DNA of 9,006 bases from Elusimicrobiota bacterium (lineage in GTDB: Bacteria; Elusimicrobiota; Elusimicrobia; JACQJN01), in the NCBI GenBank assembly GCA_016205045.1, contig JACQJM010000145.1, positions 1 to 9,006 of the forward strand, read 5' to 3'. The position numbers and the translations under genes are program-made. The notes under the pieces are model-generated. The model ran no database searches and was not told where the DNA came from. It saw only the letters and a program-made list of their open reading frames with translations. Within the stretch, counting starts at the first letter, position 1, and every line of letters begins with the position of its first letter. Positions 1 through 7,333 of this stretch are shown in pieces.

Positions 1-84
1 ACCCCAGACAGGTCCCGCTTACCGAAAACAGGGGTATATCGCATGGTTACGGTGAAAACTTCAAAAAAAGTGGGAAAGGTTCAG
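1..84 (-). mobile_element. Miniature inverted-repeat element, copy 1 (cut by window edge)
   Basis: Read on the - strand from 84 to 1, this stretch matches 7334-7417 almost base for base. It starts with the terminal repeat CTGAACCTTTCCCA and continues through the poly-T/GAAGTTTTCACC block to CCTGTCTGGGG. Only this end of the element lies in the window. The element has no room for a transposase, so it would be non-autonomous. It ends 15 bp before the -35 box of the clpC promoter. An in-frame ATG at 43 lies inside it and is not the clpC start. Confidence 0.85.
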
Positions 85-99
85 TCTTTTCGCACGCCC

Positions 100-128
100 T
101 TGAAAAGAAGGAAAACTTGTGTCATAAT
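100..128 (+). promoter_or_regulatory. Sigma-70 type promoter of clpC
   Basis: TTGAAA (100-105) and CATAAT (123-128) are separated by 17 bp, close to the housekeeping consensus. Transcription would begin near 135, leaving a leader of about 34 nt before the ATG at 169. No tandem AGGTCAAA CtsR-type heptamers are seen around it, so the CtsR control known from Firmicutes clpC is not supported here. Confidence 0.6.
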
Positions 129-168
129 TAGAGTAGAAGTAGTTATCACACTGACTGTTCTTAATTCT

Positions 169-2637
169 ATGTCCAACCGATTTACCGAAAGAGCCCAACG
201 CGTCATCTTGATCGCCCAGGAAGAAGCGAAGCGGCTCAACCATGATTACGTCGGGACCGAGCATATCTTGCTCGGTCTCATTGCTTTGGGGGAGGGTGTG
301 GCGGCGCAAGTGTTGGCCAACCTCGGGGTGGACCTGCGTCGCGTGCGGTCTGAAATCGAAAAGATCGTGGGCACCGGTGACAACGTGATGCTCTTGGGAG
401 AAATCCCATTCACCCCCCGCGCCAAAAAAGTTTTGGAGTATGCCGTGGAAGAAGCCCAGCACATGGGGCATTCTTATGTGGGCACGGAGCACCTGCTCTT
501 GGGGCTCATCCGCGAGGAAGAGGGGGTGGCGGCCCGCGTATTGGAGAATCTGGGGCTGCGGTTGGATGTGGTTCGAGAAGAAGTGCTTAATCTTTTAGGA
601 GAAGGCCAAACCCCTCATGTGGGGACTCCCCAACCCTCTCAATCCCGCACCAAATCTAAAACCCCCACCCTAGATGAGTTCGGGCGAGATTTAACCGCTC
701 TTGCCCGCGACAACAAACTCGATCCGGTCATCGGACGGCAGGATGAGATTGAGCGTGTGGTCCAGATTTTATCACGCCGCACCAAGAATAACCCCGTGCT
801 GATTGGAGATCCTGGGGTGGGGAAAACCGCCATCGTGGAGGGGTTGGCCCAGAAGATCTCCGGAGGGGATATCCCGGAGATTTTGGCGGGAAAGCGGGTG
901 TTGACCCTCGATCTGGCGGCGGTGGTGGCAGGCACCAAATACCGCGGAGAGTTTGAGCAGCGCCTAAAAAATATTATTGATGAAATCCGACGCGCTAAAA
1001 ACAATATCGTCCTTTTTATCGATGAACTTCACACTGTGATTGGGGCTGGAGCGGCGGAGGGAGCGATCGACGCTTCCAATATGCTCAAGCCTGCGCTGGC
1101 CCGCGGGGAGCTGCAATGTATCGGGGCTACTACCCTGGATGAGTATCGCAAATATATCGAGCATGATGCCGCCCTGGAACGACGGTTCCAGCCTATCATG
1201 GTGGATCCTCCTAGCGTTGAGGAAACGGTGGAAATTTTGAAGGGACTGCAGGATAAATTTGAGGTGCACCACAAGGTGAAGTACTCGGACGAAGCTTTGG
1301 TGGCGTCGGCCGCGCTGGCGGACCGTTACATCACCGACCGCTACCTCCCTGATAAAGCCATCGATTTGATCGATGAGGCCGGCAGCCGCGCGCGCATGGT
1401 TTCCACCCAGGCCCCACCCTCTTTTAAGGATAAAGAAGTAGAGATTGAGCAGGCGGTGAAGGATAAAAGCGCCGCCATCTCCAATCAGGAATACGAAAAG
1501 GCGGCCCGCTTGCGGGACAAAGAAAAAGAGCTGAGAAAACAACTGGATGAAATGAAGAAAAAATGGCGGGAGAAGAGAGATTTAACCACGCCCACCATCT
1601 CGGAAGAAGACATCGCCTTGGTCGTCTCCAAGTGGACCGGCATTCCGGTGAATCGGTTGACCGAGACCGAGACGGAAAAGCTCGTGCACATGGAGGATGA
1701 GATCCACAAGCGCGTGGTAGGCCAGGAAGAGGCGATCAAGATTATTTGCCAGGCCATTCGCCGCAGCCGCACGGGGCTTAAAGATCCCAAGCGGCCCATC
1801 GGCACTTTCCTTTTCTTGGGTCCTACCGGCGTGGGAAAAACGGAGCTGGCGCGCGCTTTGGCGGAGTTCATGTTCGGCAATGAAGACTCCATGGTGCGCA
1901 TCGACATGTCGGAATACATGGAAAAATTTTCTGTGTCGCGGCTCATTGGAGCGCCCCCGGGCTATGTGGGATATGAAGAGGGTGGGCAGCTGACCGAGGC
2001 GGTACGGCGCAAGCCCTACTCGGTAGTTTTGCTGGATGAAATTGAAAAAGCCCATCCCGACGTCTTCAATATTTTACTTCAGGTGATGGACGATGGAATT
2101 TTGAACGATAACCTGGGCCACAAAGTCAGCTTCAAAAATGCGGTCATCATCATGACCTCCAATGTGGGGGCTCGGCTGATCTCCAAAGGAAAGTCGTTGG
2201 GGTTTGTTCCTCAAGAGGATGCCTCAAAAGATTATACGCACATGAAGGACACGGTGATGGACGAAGTTCGCCGGGTGTTCAACCCCGAATTCATCAACCG
2301 TATTGATGAAATTATTGTGTTCCACCCACTTTCTGAGCGGGACATGGACAAGATCTTGGAAATTATGCTCAGGCGGGTGTCCGAGAAGATCAAAAGTCAG
2401 GGATACTCCATTCATGTTAGTGATGAGGCCAAGAGATTTTTGGTCACAACGGGATTCGATGCTAACTATGGAGCCCGTCCGCTGCAACGCACCATTCAAA
2501 GGACCCTGGAAGATCCTCTTGCCAGCGAGATTTTGGGTAAAAAATTCCTGCCAGGAGCCTCTGTCTATGTGGATTTTGATGATTCCGCCAAAAAACTGTT
2601 GTTTTCTCCCAAGCCTCTCGCTAAAGTAAAATCCTAA
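169..2637 (+). CDS. clpC: ATP-dependent Clp protease ATPase subunit ClpC
   Basis: This is a Hsp100/AAA+ unfoldase that forms a hexamer and feeds unfolded proteins into ClpP in the cytoplasm. The 822-residue product has the full ClpC order. A double Clp-N domain (about 1-145, two GTEHxLLGL repeats) comes first. The first ATPase follows, with Walker A GDPGVGKT at 213-220 and Walker B acidic pair at 285-286. A short middle domain carries a UVR-like helical motif near 439-460, the adaptor-binding hallmark of ClpC. The second ATPase has Walker A GPTGVGKT at 551-558 and Walker B at 623-624, and LGF at 677-679 matches the ClpP-docking loop. The reading frame is open back to 43, but those codons lie in the inserted element and promoter. 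MSNRFTERAQ at 169 matches family N-termini, although no clear Shine-Dalgarno precedes it. It seems to be transcribed alone; clpP is not in the window. Confidence 0.97.
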   Translation: MSNRFTERAQRVILIAQEEAKRLNHDYVGTEHILLGLIALGEGVAAQVLANLGVDLRRVRSEIEKIVGTGDNVMLLGEIPFTPRAKKVLEYAVEEAQHMGHSYVGTEHLLLGLIREEEGVAARVLENLGLRLDVVREEVLNLLGEGQTPHVGTPQPSQSRTKSKTPTLDEFGRDLTALARDNKLDPVIGRQDEIERVVQILSRRTKNNPVLIGDPGVGKTAIVEGLAQKISGGDIPEILAGKRVLTLDLAAVVAGTKYRGEFEQRLKNIIDEIRRAKNNIVLFIDELHTVIGAGAAEGAIDASNMLKPALARGELQCIGATTLDEYRKYIEHDAALERRFQPIMVDPPSVEETVEILKGLQDKFEVHHKVKYSDEALVASAALADRYITDRYLPDKAIDLIDEAGSRARMVSTQAPPSFKDKEVEIEQAVKDKSAAISNQEYEKAARLRDKEKELRKQLDEMKKKWREKRDLTTPTISEEDIALVVSKWTGIPVNRLTETETEKLVHMEDEIHKRVVGQEEAIKIICQAIRRSRTGLKDPKRPIGTFLFLGPTGVGKTELARALAEFMFGNEDSMVRIDMSEYMEKFSVSRLIGAPPGYVGYEEGGQLTEAVRRKPYSVVLLDEIEKAHPDVFNILLQVMDDGILNDNLGHKVSFKNAVIIMTSNVGARLISKGKSLGFVPQEDASKDYTHMKDTVMDEVRRVFNPEFINRIDEIIVFHPLSERDMDKILEIMLRRVSEKIKSQGYSIHVSDEAKRFLVTTGFDANYGARPLQRTIQRTLEDPLASEILGKKFLPGASVYVDFDDSAKKLLFSPKPLAKVKS

Positions 2638-2642
2638 AAATC

Positions 2643-2666
2643 GTGAGTGCGTGAGCACGTGAGCCT
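2643..2666. repeat. Three tandem GTGAG-headed 8-mers
   Basis: GTGAGTGC, GTGAGCAC and GTGAGCCT follow one another directly after the clpC stop. GTGC-GTGA-GCAC can form a small hairpin, but no T-run follows, so this is not a convincing terminator. No other terminator for clpC is visible. Confidence 0.5.
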
Positions 2667-2690
2667 GTCACATGCTTCCGAGCGAACGCG

Positions 2691-3027
2691 GTTTTTTTGA
2701 AGTTTTCACCTTTTCGGTAAGCGGGGCCTGTCTGGGGCTGCCGCTGCGAAAACCGCAGTTGCCATCTGCGGCACTGCTCCGGCTCTCGGGTCGACCAAGA
2801 AGGGAATAAGGAATGGCACCCCCCTCTACGACCATCCCAGTGGGGGAGCATACTATGCTCCCCCCTACCCATGCGAGACGCTTTTTTGTGGGACCCAACT
2901 AAGGTTGGGGAATGCCAGCTCCACACGTTGTTAGGGTCTGGCCTCCGGGCAATCCCCAGCCACCCGCTTACCCGCCGGAGAGTAGGACTTGCGCAGTAAT
3001 TCCGCGAAAATTTTGGGAAAGGTCCAG
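2691..3027 (+). mobile_element. Miniature inverted-repeat element, copy 2 (rearranged)
   Basis: This fills most of the 448-bp gap between clpC and the hydrolase gene. Positions 2692-2796 match the left part of copy 3 (7349-7475) but lack a 22-bp block after TTTTCACC. Positions 2943-3027 are identical over 85 bp to 7508-7592 and end in the right terminal repeat (complement CTGGACCTTTCCCA). Between these blocks it has 146 bp where copy 3 has 32 bp; the only shared piece there is around TGCGAGACG. The left terminal repeat is missing, and no target duplication of the right flank CCTTTCAGG can be found. It encodes no protein. Confidence 0.8.
2842..2864. repeat. Perfect 11-bp palindrome in copy 2 of the element
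   Basis: GGGGGAGCATA, one C, then TATGCTCCCCC. It lies within the extra sequence that copy 2 has and copy 3 lacks. There is no T-run behind it. It could be a small nested insertion or part of a longer master element. Confidence 0.75.
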
Positions 3028-3038
3028 CCTTTCAGGGG

Positions 3039-3067
3039 TTGAAAATTTAGGAAAGTTCTGTTACCCT
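3039..3067 (+). promoter_or_regulatory. Candidate promoter of the hydrolase gene
   Basis: TTGAAA (3039-3044) and TACCCT (3062-3067) are 17 bp apart, 11 bp beyond the end of element copy 2. The -10 is imperfect. Transcription would start about 12 nt before the chosen ATG at 3086, so the leader would be very short. Confidence 0.4.
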
Positions 3068-3085
3068 TATAGGGTAGCTTCTTCT

Positions 3086-4123
3086 ATGCCCTTTGCTTCT
3101 AAAAGACAGCGATGGATTTTCTTGTGTGCCTGTATTCTCTCGGGATATGGGTTATTTCGTGTTGGGGCTGAAGGAAAATCTCTGGCACTCCCGTCATTTT
3201 TCCCTTCCACATTGAGATCTTCGCTCTCTGCCACCGCCTCTCCTTTCGGCTCTGCGTTGGCGGGCTCCTTGGAAAGTTCCGCCGCGGAAGAGGCGGCTTG
3301 GAAGGGATTGCTGGATTCTTTGACCCACCAAGTGATTTCCTATCGAGGCCGGGTGGGGATCTACCTAAGGGATTTAAAGCATGACCGGACATGGGCCTAT
3401 CATGCGGATGATTTGTTTCCCAGCGCCTGTTTAATCAAAGTTCCCGTGATGGTGGGAATCTTTCAGAAGATCGCCCAAGGAGAGATGGGTCTTAACGATA
3501 AAGTGACTCTGCGTCGACGGTGGCGCGTGGGAGGATCGGGAAGTCTCAAGTGGTATCGGGACGGGACCCCTTTAACGGTCCGAGACTTATTGGAACACAT
3601 GATTACGGAATCAGACAACACGGCCCAAAGAATGCTTGTAGACTCAGTGGGCCTGTACTTTCTGCAGCAACAATTTTCTAAGTTTGGGCTCACCTATACT
3701 CAGATCCATCCTGAGGGGTTGAGCCTGACATCCCATAAAGTAACTTACGAAAACTACACCACCCCGCGCGAGATGGCCAATCTTTTAGAGAGGATGTACC
3801 GCGGAGAATTGGTGGATCCTGTCTCCTCCGAGTTGATGCTCGAGATTCTGAAGCGAAACAAGAGCACCAGCCGACTGAAAAAAGGCCTTCCGCCGGGGTG
3901 GGAAATCGCCCACAAGACGGGCCTTCTGCGTCGGGCCTGCCACGATGTGGGCGTGGTTTTTTCCCCCGGGGGAGATTATGTCATTGCCATACTGACCGGC
4001 CAAAACACCAACTATAAAACCGCCAAAGATTTTATCGCCAAGCTTGCCAAACTCACCTATAAACACTATGGAAGCGAAGGGCAAGACCTCGCTTCCGCCA
4101 AGGACAGAAACTCCAAATCATAA
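3086..4123 (+). CDS. Exported class A beta-lactamase-fold hydrolase with Cys at the nucleophile position
   Basis: The 345-residue product has a basic start and hydrophobic segment (about 6-28) typical of a signal peptide, so it probably acts outside the cytoplasmic membrane. The rest is the beta-lactamase2/class A fold, related to penicillin-interacting enzymes. The first active-site motif reads FPSA-CLIK, with Cys at 115 where the family has the acylated Ser, and Lys at 118. SDN is at 176-178 and KTG at 277-279. The intervals (61 and 162 residues) match class A enzymes (60 and 164 from Ser70). Glu210 lies 17 residues before the Pro of the TTP motif, the spacing of Glu166 in class A, but no Asn170 equivalent is evident. 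The frame is open back to 2912, but that part is element sequence; ATG 3086 gives the signal peptide. The substrate cannot be told: beta-lactamase, peptidoglycan hydrolase or inactive homologue are all possible. Confidence 0.85.
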   Translation: MPFASKRQRWIFLCACILSGYGLFRVGAEGKSLALPSFFPSTLRSSLSATASPFGSALAGSLESSAAEEAAWKGLLDSLTHQVISYRGRVGIYLRDLKHDRTWAYHADDLFPSACLIKVPVMVGIFQKIAQGEMGLNDKVTLRRRWRVGGSGSLKWYRDGTPLTVRDLLEHMITESDNTAQRMLVDSVGLYFLQQQFSKFGLTYTQIHPEGLSLTSHKVTYENYTTPREMANLLERMYRGELVDPVSSELMLEILKRNKSTSRLKKGLPPGWEIAHKTGLLRRACHDVGVVFSPGGDYVIAILTGQNTNYKTAKDFIAKLAKLTYKHYGSEGQDLASAKDRNSKS

Positions 4124-4144
4124 ATCGTAAGCACGGTCCTTTAT

Positions 4145-4180
4145 AGGTCCTTTGCTCTATTTTGAGCTGGGCCTTTTTTT
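4145..4180 (+). terminator. Intrinsic terminator after the hydrolase gene
   Basis: AGGTCC (4145-4150) pairs with GGGCCT (4169-4174) through one G-T wobble. An inner GCTC/GAGC stem extends it, and a run of seven T follows (4174-4180). This separates the hydrolase gene from recA. Confidence 0.8.
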
Positions 4181-4190
4181 ATAACTATCT

Positions 4191-4205
4191 TGGGTCAAAG
4201 ACCCA
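4191..4205. repeat. Hairpin TGGGTC-AAA-GACCCA
   Basis: A perfect 6-bp stem with a 3-nt loop sits between the terminator and the recA regulatory region, sharing its last base with the inverted repeat that follows. No T-run follows it. Confidence 0.6.
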
Positions 4206-4250
4206 TGCTACAAAGTGAGGAGATGTTGTAGCATTAAGATATTGTAGAAT
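4205..4250 (+). promoter_or_regulatory. Candidate recA control region with three TTGTAGMAT repeats
   Basis: ATGCTACAA (4205-4213) and TTGTAGCAT (4226-4234) form a perfect 9-bp inverted repeat with a 12-nt spacer. A third copy, TTGTAGAAT, follows at 4242-4250, and its TAGAAT (4245-4250) could serve as a -10 box; no good -35 is seen. Neither the Gram-positive GAAC-N4-GTTC nor the enteric CTG-N10-CAG LexA box is present. A repressor or activator binding these repeats is an inference from position and symmetry. Confidence 0.45.
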
Positions 4251-4309
4251 AGGCTAGAGGCTCACCCCATCCTTACAGCATTCGATTGCAGGAAATCCCA
4301 GGAGGTTCT

Positions 4310-5413
4310 ATGGCAAAAGATGAGAAAGCAAAAGCGTTAGAGCTGGCGTTAGCCCAGATTGAGAAGGCTTTTGGCCGGGAGGCCATCATGAAGCTTGGCG
4401 AGAAGTTCGCCAAGACTAAAGTGGAGGTGATTTCCACCGGGGCGCTTCCTTTGGATTTAGCGTTAGGGGTGGGAGGTCTTCCGCGGGGACGCGTGGTGGA
4501 GATTTTTGGTCCCGAAGCCTCGGGAAAAACAACCATCAGCTTGCAGGTGGTCGCACAGGCGCAAAAATCCGGGGGAACAGCCGCTTTTGTGGACGCCGAA
4601 CACGCCATGGACCCCGTTTACGCCCGGAAGTTGGGAGTGGATGTGGATAATCTTTTGATCGCCCAACCCGATTCGGGAGAGCAGGCCATGGAGATTGTGG
4701 ATCGCTTGGTCCGCTCGGGGGCGCTGGATGTGATCGTGGTGGACTCTGTGGCGGCCCTGGTGTCTCGCGCAGAGATTGAGGGGGAGATGGGAGATGCCCA
4801 CGTGGGACTTCAGGCCAGGCTGATGAGCCAGGCCCTGCGCAAACTGACCGCGACGATTTCCCGTTCTAAGACATGCCTCATCTTCATCAATCAGTTGAGG
4901 CAGAAGATCGGCGTGATGTTCGGGAATCCCGAAACAACGCCCGGAGGACTGGCTCTCAAGTTTTACTCTTCGGTGCGATTGGACATTCGGCGCATCGAAA
5001 ACCTGAAACAAGGGGATGTGGTGGTGGGCACTCGGGTACGGGTGAAGGTCGTCAAAAATAAGGTGGCGCCGCCCTATCGCCAAGCGGAGTTCGATATGCT
5101 TCACGGAGAAGGGGCGTCCCGCGAGGGCTGTCTCTTGGACATGGGTGTAGACACCGGCATCGTGGAGAAAAGCGGGACCTGGCTTCTTTACAAAGGGGAA
5201 CGTTTAGGGCAGGGCCGCGAAAATGCCAAGGGATTTCTTAGGGAGTCCCCTAAGATCGCAGCCGAGATCGAGGCGGCCATCAGGGCCAAGCACGCCGCGG
5301 CTCAAGAGAGTTCTAGCCCCAAAACTCCTGCCGCAGCCACAGTGGCGCAGGCGGTTCCGGGTGCCGTGGCCGCCGCTGCGAAGGGCGCGCCTGTTGGTGC
5401 CGGGAAAAAATAA
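4310..5413 (+). CDS. recA: Recombinase RecA
   Basis: RecA forms filaments on single-stranded DNA, carries out strand exchange in homologous recombination and activates the SOS response. The 367-residue product has Walker A GPEASGKT at 67-74, the IAQPDSGEQAMEI segment, the Walker B strand ending in Asp145, and the DNA-binding loop 2 region INQLRQKIGVMFGNPETTPGG. The C-terminal domain contains APPYRQAEFD and the GTWLLYKGERLGQGRENA block. The start is fixed by AGGAGG at 4300-4305, four bases before the ATG, and by the usual MAKDEKAKALELAL opening. The last 39 or so residues are rich in Ala, Pro and Gly and end in GKK, whereas many RecA proteins, including that of E. coli, end in an acidic tail that moderates filament assembly. 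The xer gene follows within 80 bp, so the two may share a transcript. Confidence 0.98.
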   Translation: MAKDEKAKALELALAQIEKAFGREAIMKLGEKFAKTKVEVISTGALPLDLALGVGGLPRGRVVEIFGPEASGKTTISLQVVAQAQKSGGTAAFVDAEHAMDPVYARKLGVDVDNLLIAQPDSGEQAMEIVDRLVRSGALDVIVVDSVAALVSRAEIEGEMGDAHVGLQARLMSQALRKLTATISRSKTCLIFINQLRQKIGVMFGNPETTPGGLALKFYSSVRLDIRRIENLKQGDVVVGTRVRVKVVKNKVAPPYRQAEFDMLHGEGASREGCLLDMGVDTGIVEKSGTWLLYKGERLGQGRENAKGFLRESPKIAAEIEAAIRAKHAAAQESSSPKTPAAATVAQAVPGAVAAAAKGAPVGAGKK

Positions 5414-5422
5414 CTTTTTACT

Positions 5423-5446
5423 CCCTCTCCCCATTGTGGGAGAGGG
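5423..5446. repeat. REP-like hairpin CCCTCTCCC-N6-GGGAGAGGG
   Basis: A perfect 9-bp stem with a 6-nt loop begins 9 bp after the recA stop and is followed by TAGGGTGAGGGGG. It has no T-run, so it is a weak terminator candidate. It resembles a GGGAGAGGGTTAGGGTGAGGG-type intergenic palindrome found widely in bacterial genomes; that likeness is from memory. It occupies the spot where the ribosome-binding region of xer would be expected. Confidence 0.65.
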
Positions 5447-5490
5447 TAGGGTGAGGGGGTCATAGGAAAAATTTCGCTGGCCCGGATGTC

Positions 5491-6369
5491 CTGAATGATT
5501 TTTTAAGGCACCTCTCTTTAGAGAAGAGGCTTTCCTCCAATACGGTCCAATCCTACCGCTATGACCTTCTGGATTTCTTGAGTTTTTTGAAATCCAAACG
5601 CTTAAAGCCGGAATCCGCAGACCCAGAGATCCTCTCCGACTATTTTTGGAAGATCAAGTCGGAAAAGAATCTGAAGCCCACGACTCTTTTCCGTCGAATA
5701 GAGTCCCTCCGCGCCTTTTATCGGTACCAAATTGCCGAGGGTCGGATAGAGAACGATCCCACCCTTCACTTTAAGACCCCGCATCTTCCCGAGAAGGTTC
5801 CCCAAACACTGGATATTGCCGAGGTGCAGAAATTGCTGGATGCGGTCAGCGGGGAAGATTTTAGACATTTAAGGACCCGCGCTATTTTGGAGCTTCTCTA
5901 CGCTACGGGGATGCGCGTGTCTGAGGTGTTGGGGTTGCGGCCGGAATCCATCAGCCTGGAGCAGGGTTGGGTGCGCGTATTTGGGAAGGGGGCCAAAGAG
6001 AGGCTGATCCCCATGCACGACCATGCCCGCACGGTTTTACGGCGATACTATGCGGTGCGTCAGGATGTTTTTGCGGATAAACCCGGCGTTCAGCCCGAGC
6101 TTTTTCTAAGTCGCCTGGGAAAAAGGCTCAGCCGCGTGCAATTCTGGCGGGACTTAAAAGCGCTGGCCAAGCTGACGGGAATAAACCAGAATGTTTTTCC
6201 TCATCTTCTTCGGCACACATTTGCCTCCCACCTTTTAGAGCGCGGCGCGGACCTCCGCTCTATTCAGGAGATGTTGGGTCACTCCAGCCTCACCACCACC
6301 CAGATTTATACCCACCTCAAACCGGCAACCCTTAAGAGTTCCCACCAGAAATTTCATCCTAGGGGATAG
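5491..6369 (+). CDS. Tyrosine recombinase of the XerC/XerD type
   Basis: This site-specific recombinase family resolves chromosome dimers at dif sites together with FtsK. The frame holds a complete N-terminal SAM-like DNA-binding domain (from LNDFLRHLSLEKRLSSNTV) and a complete catalytic domain: Arg142, Lys166, His238, Arg241, His264 and nucleophile Tyr273, counted from 5491. Each sits exactly six positions before its counterpart in E. coli XerD (148, 172, 244, 247, 270, 279), so only about six residues of a normal N-terminus are missing. No ATG, GTG or TTG lies in frame between the stop at 5452-5454 and this point. CTG at 5491 is the most reasonable start. TTG at 5578 is in frame but would delete half of the N-terminal domain. 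It follows recA closely, which supports co-transcription. XerC and XerD cannot be told apart here; an integrase is less likely given the core-gene context. Confidence 0.88.
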   Translation: MNDFLRHLSLEKRLSSNTVQSYRYDLLDFLSFLKSKRLKPESADPEILSDYFWKIKSEKNLKPTTLFRRIESLRAFYRYQIAEGRIENDPTLHFKTPHLPEKVPQTLDIAEVQKLLDAVSGEDFRHLRTRAILELLYATGMRVSEVLGLRPESISLEQGWVRVFGKGAKERLIPMHDHARTVLRRYYAVRQDVFADKPGVQPELFLSRLGKRLSRVQFWRDLKALAKLTGINQNVFPHLLRHTFASHLLERGADLRSIQEMLGHSSLTTTQIYTHLKPATLKSSHQKFHPRG

Positions 6370-6496
6370 AGAAGCAGTGGACGGCGAGAGGTTCTTCCTG
6401 CTGGTGATTTACCCTATCTTCATAAAAGGCTCAGGAAAACTTAATCTTATTCAGCTAAAATCAAAGGATACGAATGGTTTTGATAGGAAGCAGTGC

Positions 6497-7327
6497 ATGA
6501 GACATGTAAAGGTTTTTGTGTGGGTGGGGCTCAGCGCGGCGTGGGTTCCTTCCGTTTCTTCCCTGGAAGTGCGCAAAGTAGATACAGAAAAAGTGTTCAT
6601 CCGTTTTTCTCAAATGGTGCGCCTCACCCCGTCCGCGAGTGAAAAATCCACCCAGATTGTGTGTGATCCTCAGGTCATGAGCCGGCTTAGATATCATGAG
6701 AAGACTCACCCTCAAGGAATAGGGGGGTTTTTAGAGTCCAGCGATCTTCAGGCGTTGGATGTATGCCGCTGGATGGAACGGTTGGCCCTGCGAATTCCAG
6801 TAAATTGGGAGGCCTTGAAAAGAAAGGCTTCCCGATCTGCTCCGGGCTGTCAGAATGTTCCACTAAGACATCTTCCCCTGGGCCCGAATCCTCAATCGAG
6901 TGCCTATGCCTGCGCCAGCGCTCAGGATCGCTATGGGGGAGAATGGACTGTTATTCAAGGATCTACGAGAAGAGTGTTTCCTCGATTTGATGGGTACGAT
7001 GTGAGAACCACTAGGAAGAATAGCATCTCCGCCGTTCGGATCATTGCGCGGGGGAAGGCAAAACAAGCCAAGTTGCAACGCTTGGCTTATAAGCCCATCA
7101 GCCTGATTGGCGAGCGAAATTCTCATCGAGCCCGCCGCGGCCTAAAAGCTCCCACGATGCTAGACAAGACGACCCTGGCAGGACTTTCTTCTATGGGTGG
7201 CAAAGCTCGAGCGACGGGACTGGGATTTTTGTGGGCGTGCCTTTGCGCCCTATCTTATGGTTTTTATCAATCGAAGCGGGCTCGTCGTCAATTTGCAAGA
7301 CCGTCAGAAGAAGATAAATTAGGGTAA
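6497..7327 (+). CDS. Unrecognised secreted or membrane-anchored protein with C-terminal membrane segment
   Basis: I do not recognise this 276-residue protein. From ATG 6497, preceded by AGGAAG at 6485-6490, it begins with a signal peptide (MRHVKVFVWVGLSAAWV, likely cut near 22). The frame is open back to a GTG at 6377, but that start would bury the signal sequence. The middle is very basic, with Cys at 56, 90, 118 and 139 that could form disulfides outside the membrane, and an aromatic stretch around DRYGGEWTVIQG (144-155). A hydrophobic helix (about 241-257) is followed by KRARR, a typical stop-transfer, so the topology would be outside body with a short inside tail. This resembles sorting-signal ends, but no LPXTG or PEP motif is seen. 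It lies 127 bp after xer. Its stop codon is the first three bases of the target duplication of element copy 3, so the insertion lies just behind the gene without altering it. Confidence 0.65.
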   Translation: MRHVKVFVWVGLSAAWVPSVSSLEVRKVDTEKVFIRFSQMVRLTPSASEKSTQIVCDPQVMSRLRYHEKTHPQGIGGFLESSDLQALDVCRWMERLALRIPVNWEALKRKASRSAPGCQNVPLRHLPLGPNPQSSAYACASAQDRYGGEWTVIQGSTRRVFPRFDGYDVRTTRKNSISAVRIIARGKAKQAKLQRLAYKPISLIGERNSHRARRGLKAPTMLDKTTLAGLSSMGGKARATGLGFLWACLCALSYGFYQSKRARRQFARPSEEDKLG

Positions 7328-7333
7328 CCCTCC
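7325..7333. repeat. Left target-site duplication of element copy 3
   Basis: TAACCCTCC here is repeated at 7593-7601 directly after the right end of the element. The following C also matches, so the duplication is 9 or 10 bp depending on where the terminal repeat begins. Its TAA is the stop codon of the preceding gene. Confidence 0.85.

Noticed and set aside
43..168. An in-frame ATG at 43 would extend ClpC by 42 residues.
   Set aside because: The extension lies in the mobile element and across the promoter. The family N-terminus begins at MSNRFTERAQ (169).
61..2658. Long open frames on the - strand across clpC (for example 964-1542 and 1582-2055).
   Set aside because: They lie antisense to a strongly conserved gene and have no recognisable motifs; they are by-products of its codon use.
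2912..3085. An in-frame ATG at 2912 would extend the hydrolase by 58 residues.
   Set aside because: Those codons are element sequence and hide the signal peptide that starts at 3086. A candidate promoter lies within this stretch.
4463..5104. A 213-codon - strand frame within recA.
   Set aside because: It is antisense to recA, with no ribosome site and no motif.
6377..6496. GTG start at 6377 for the 276-residue protein.
   Set aside because: It would place 40 non-conserved-looking residues before a clear signal peptide, which has its own AGGAAG ribosome site.
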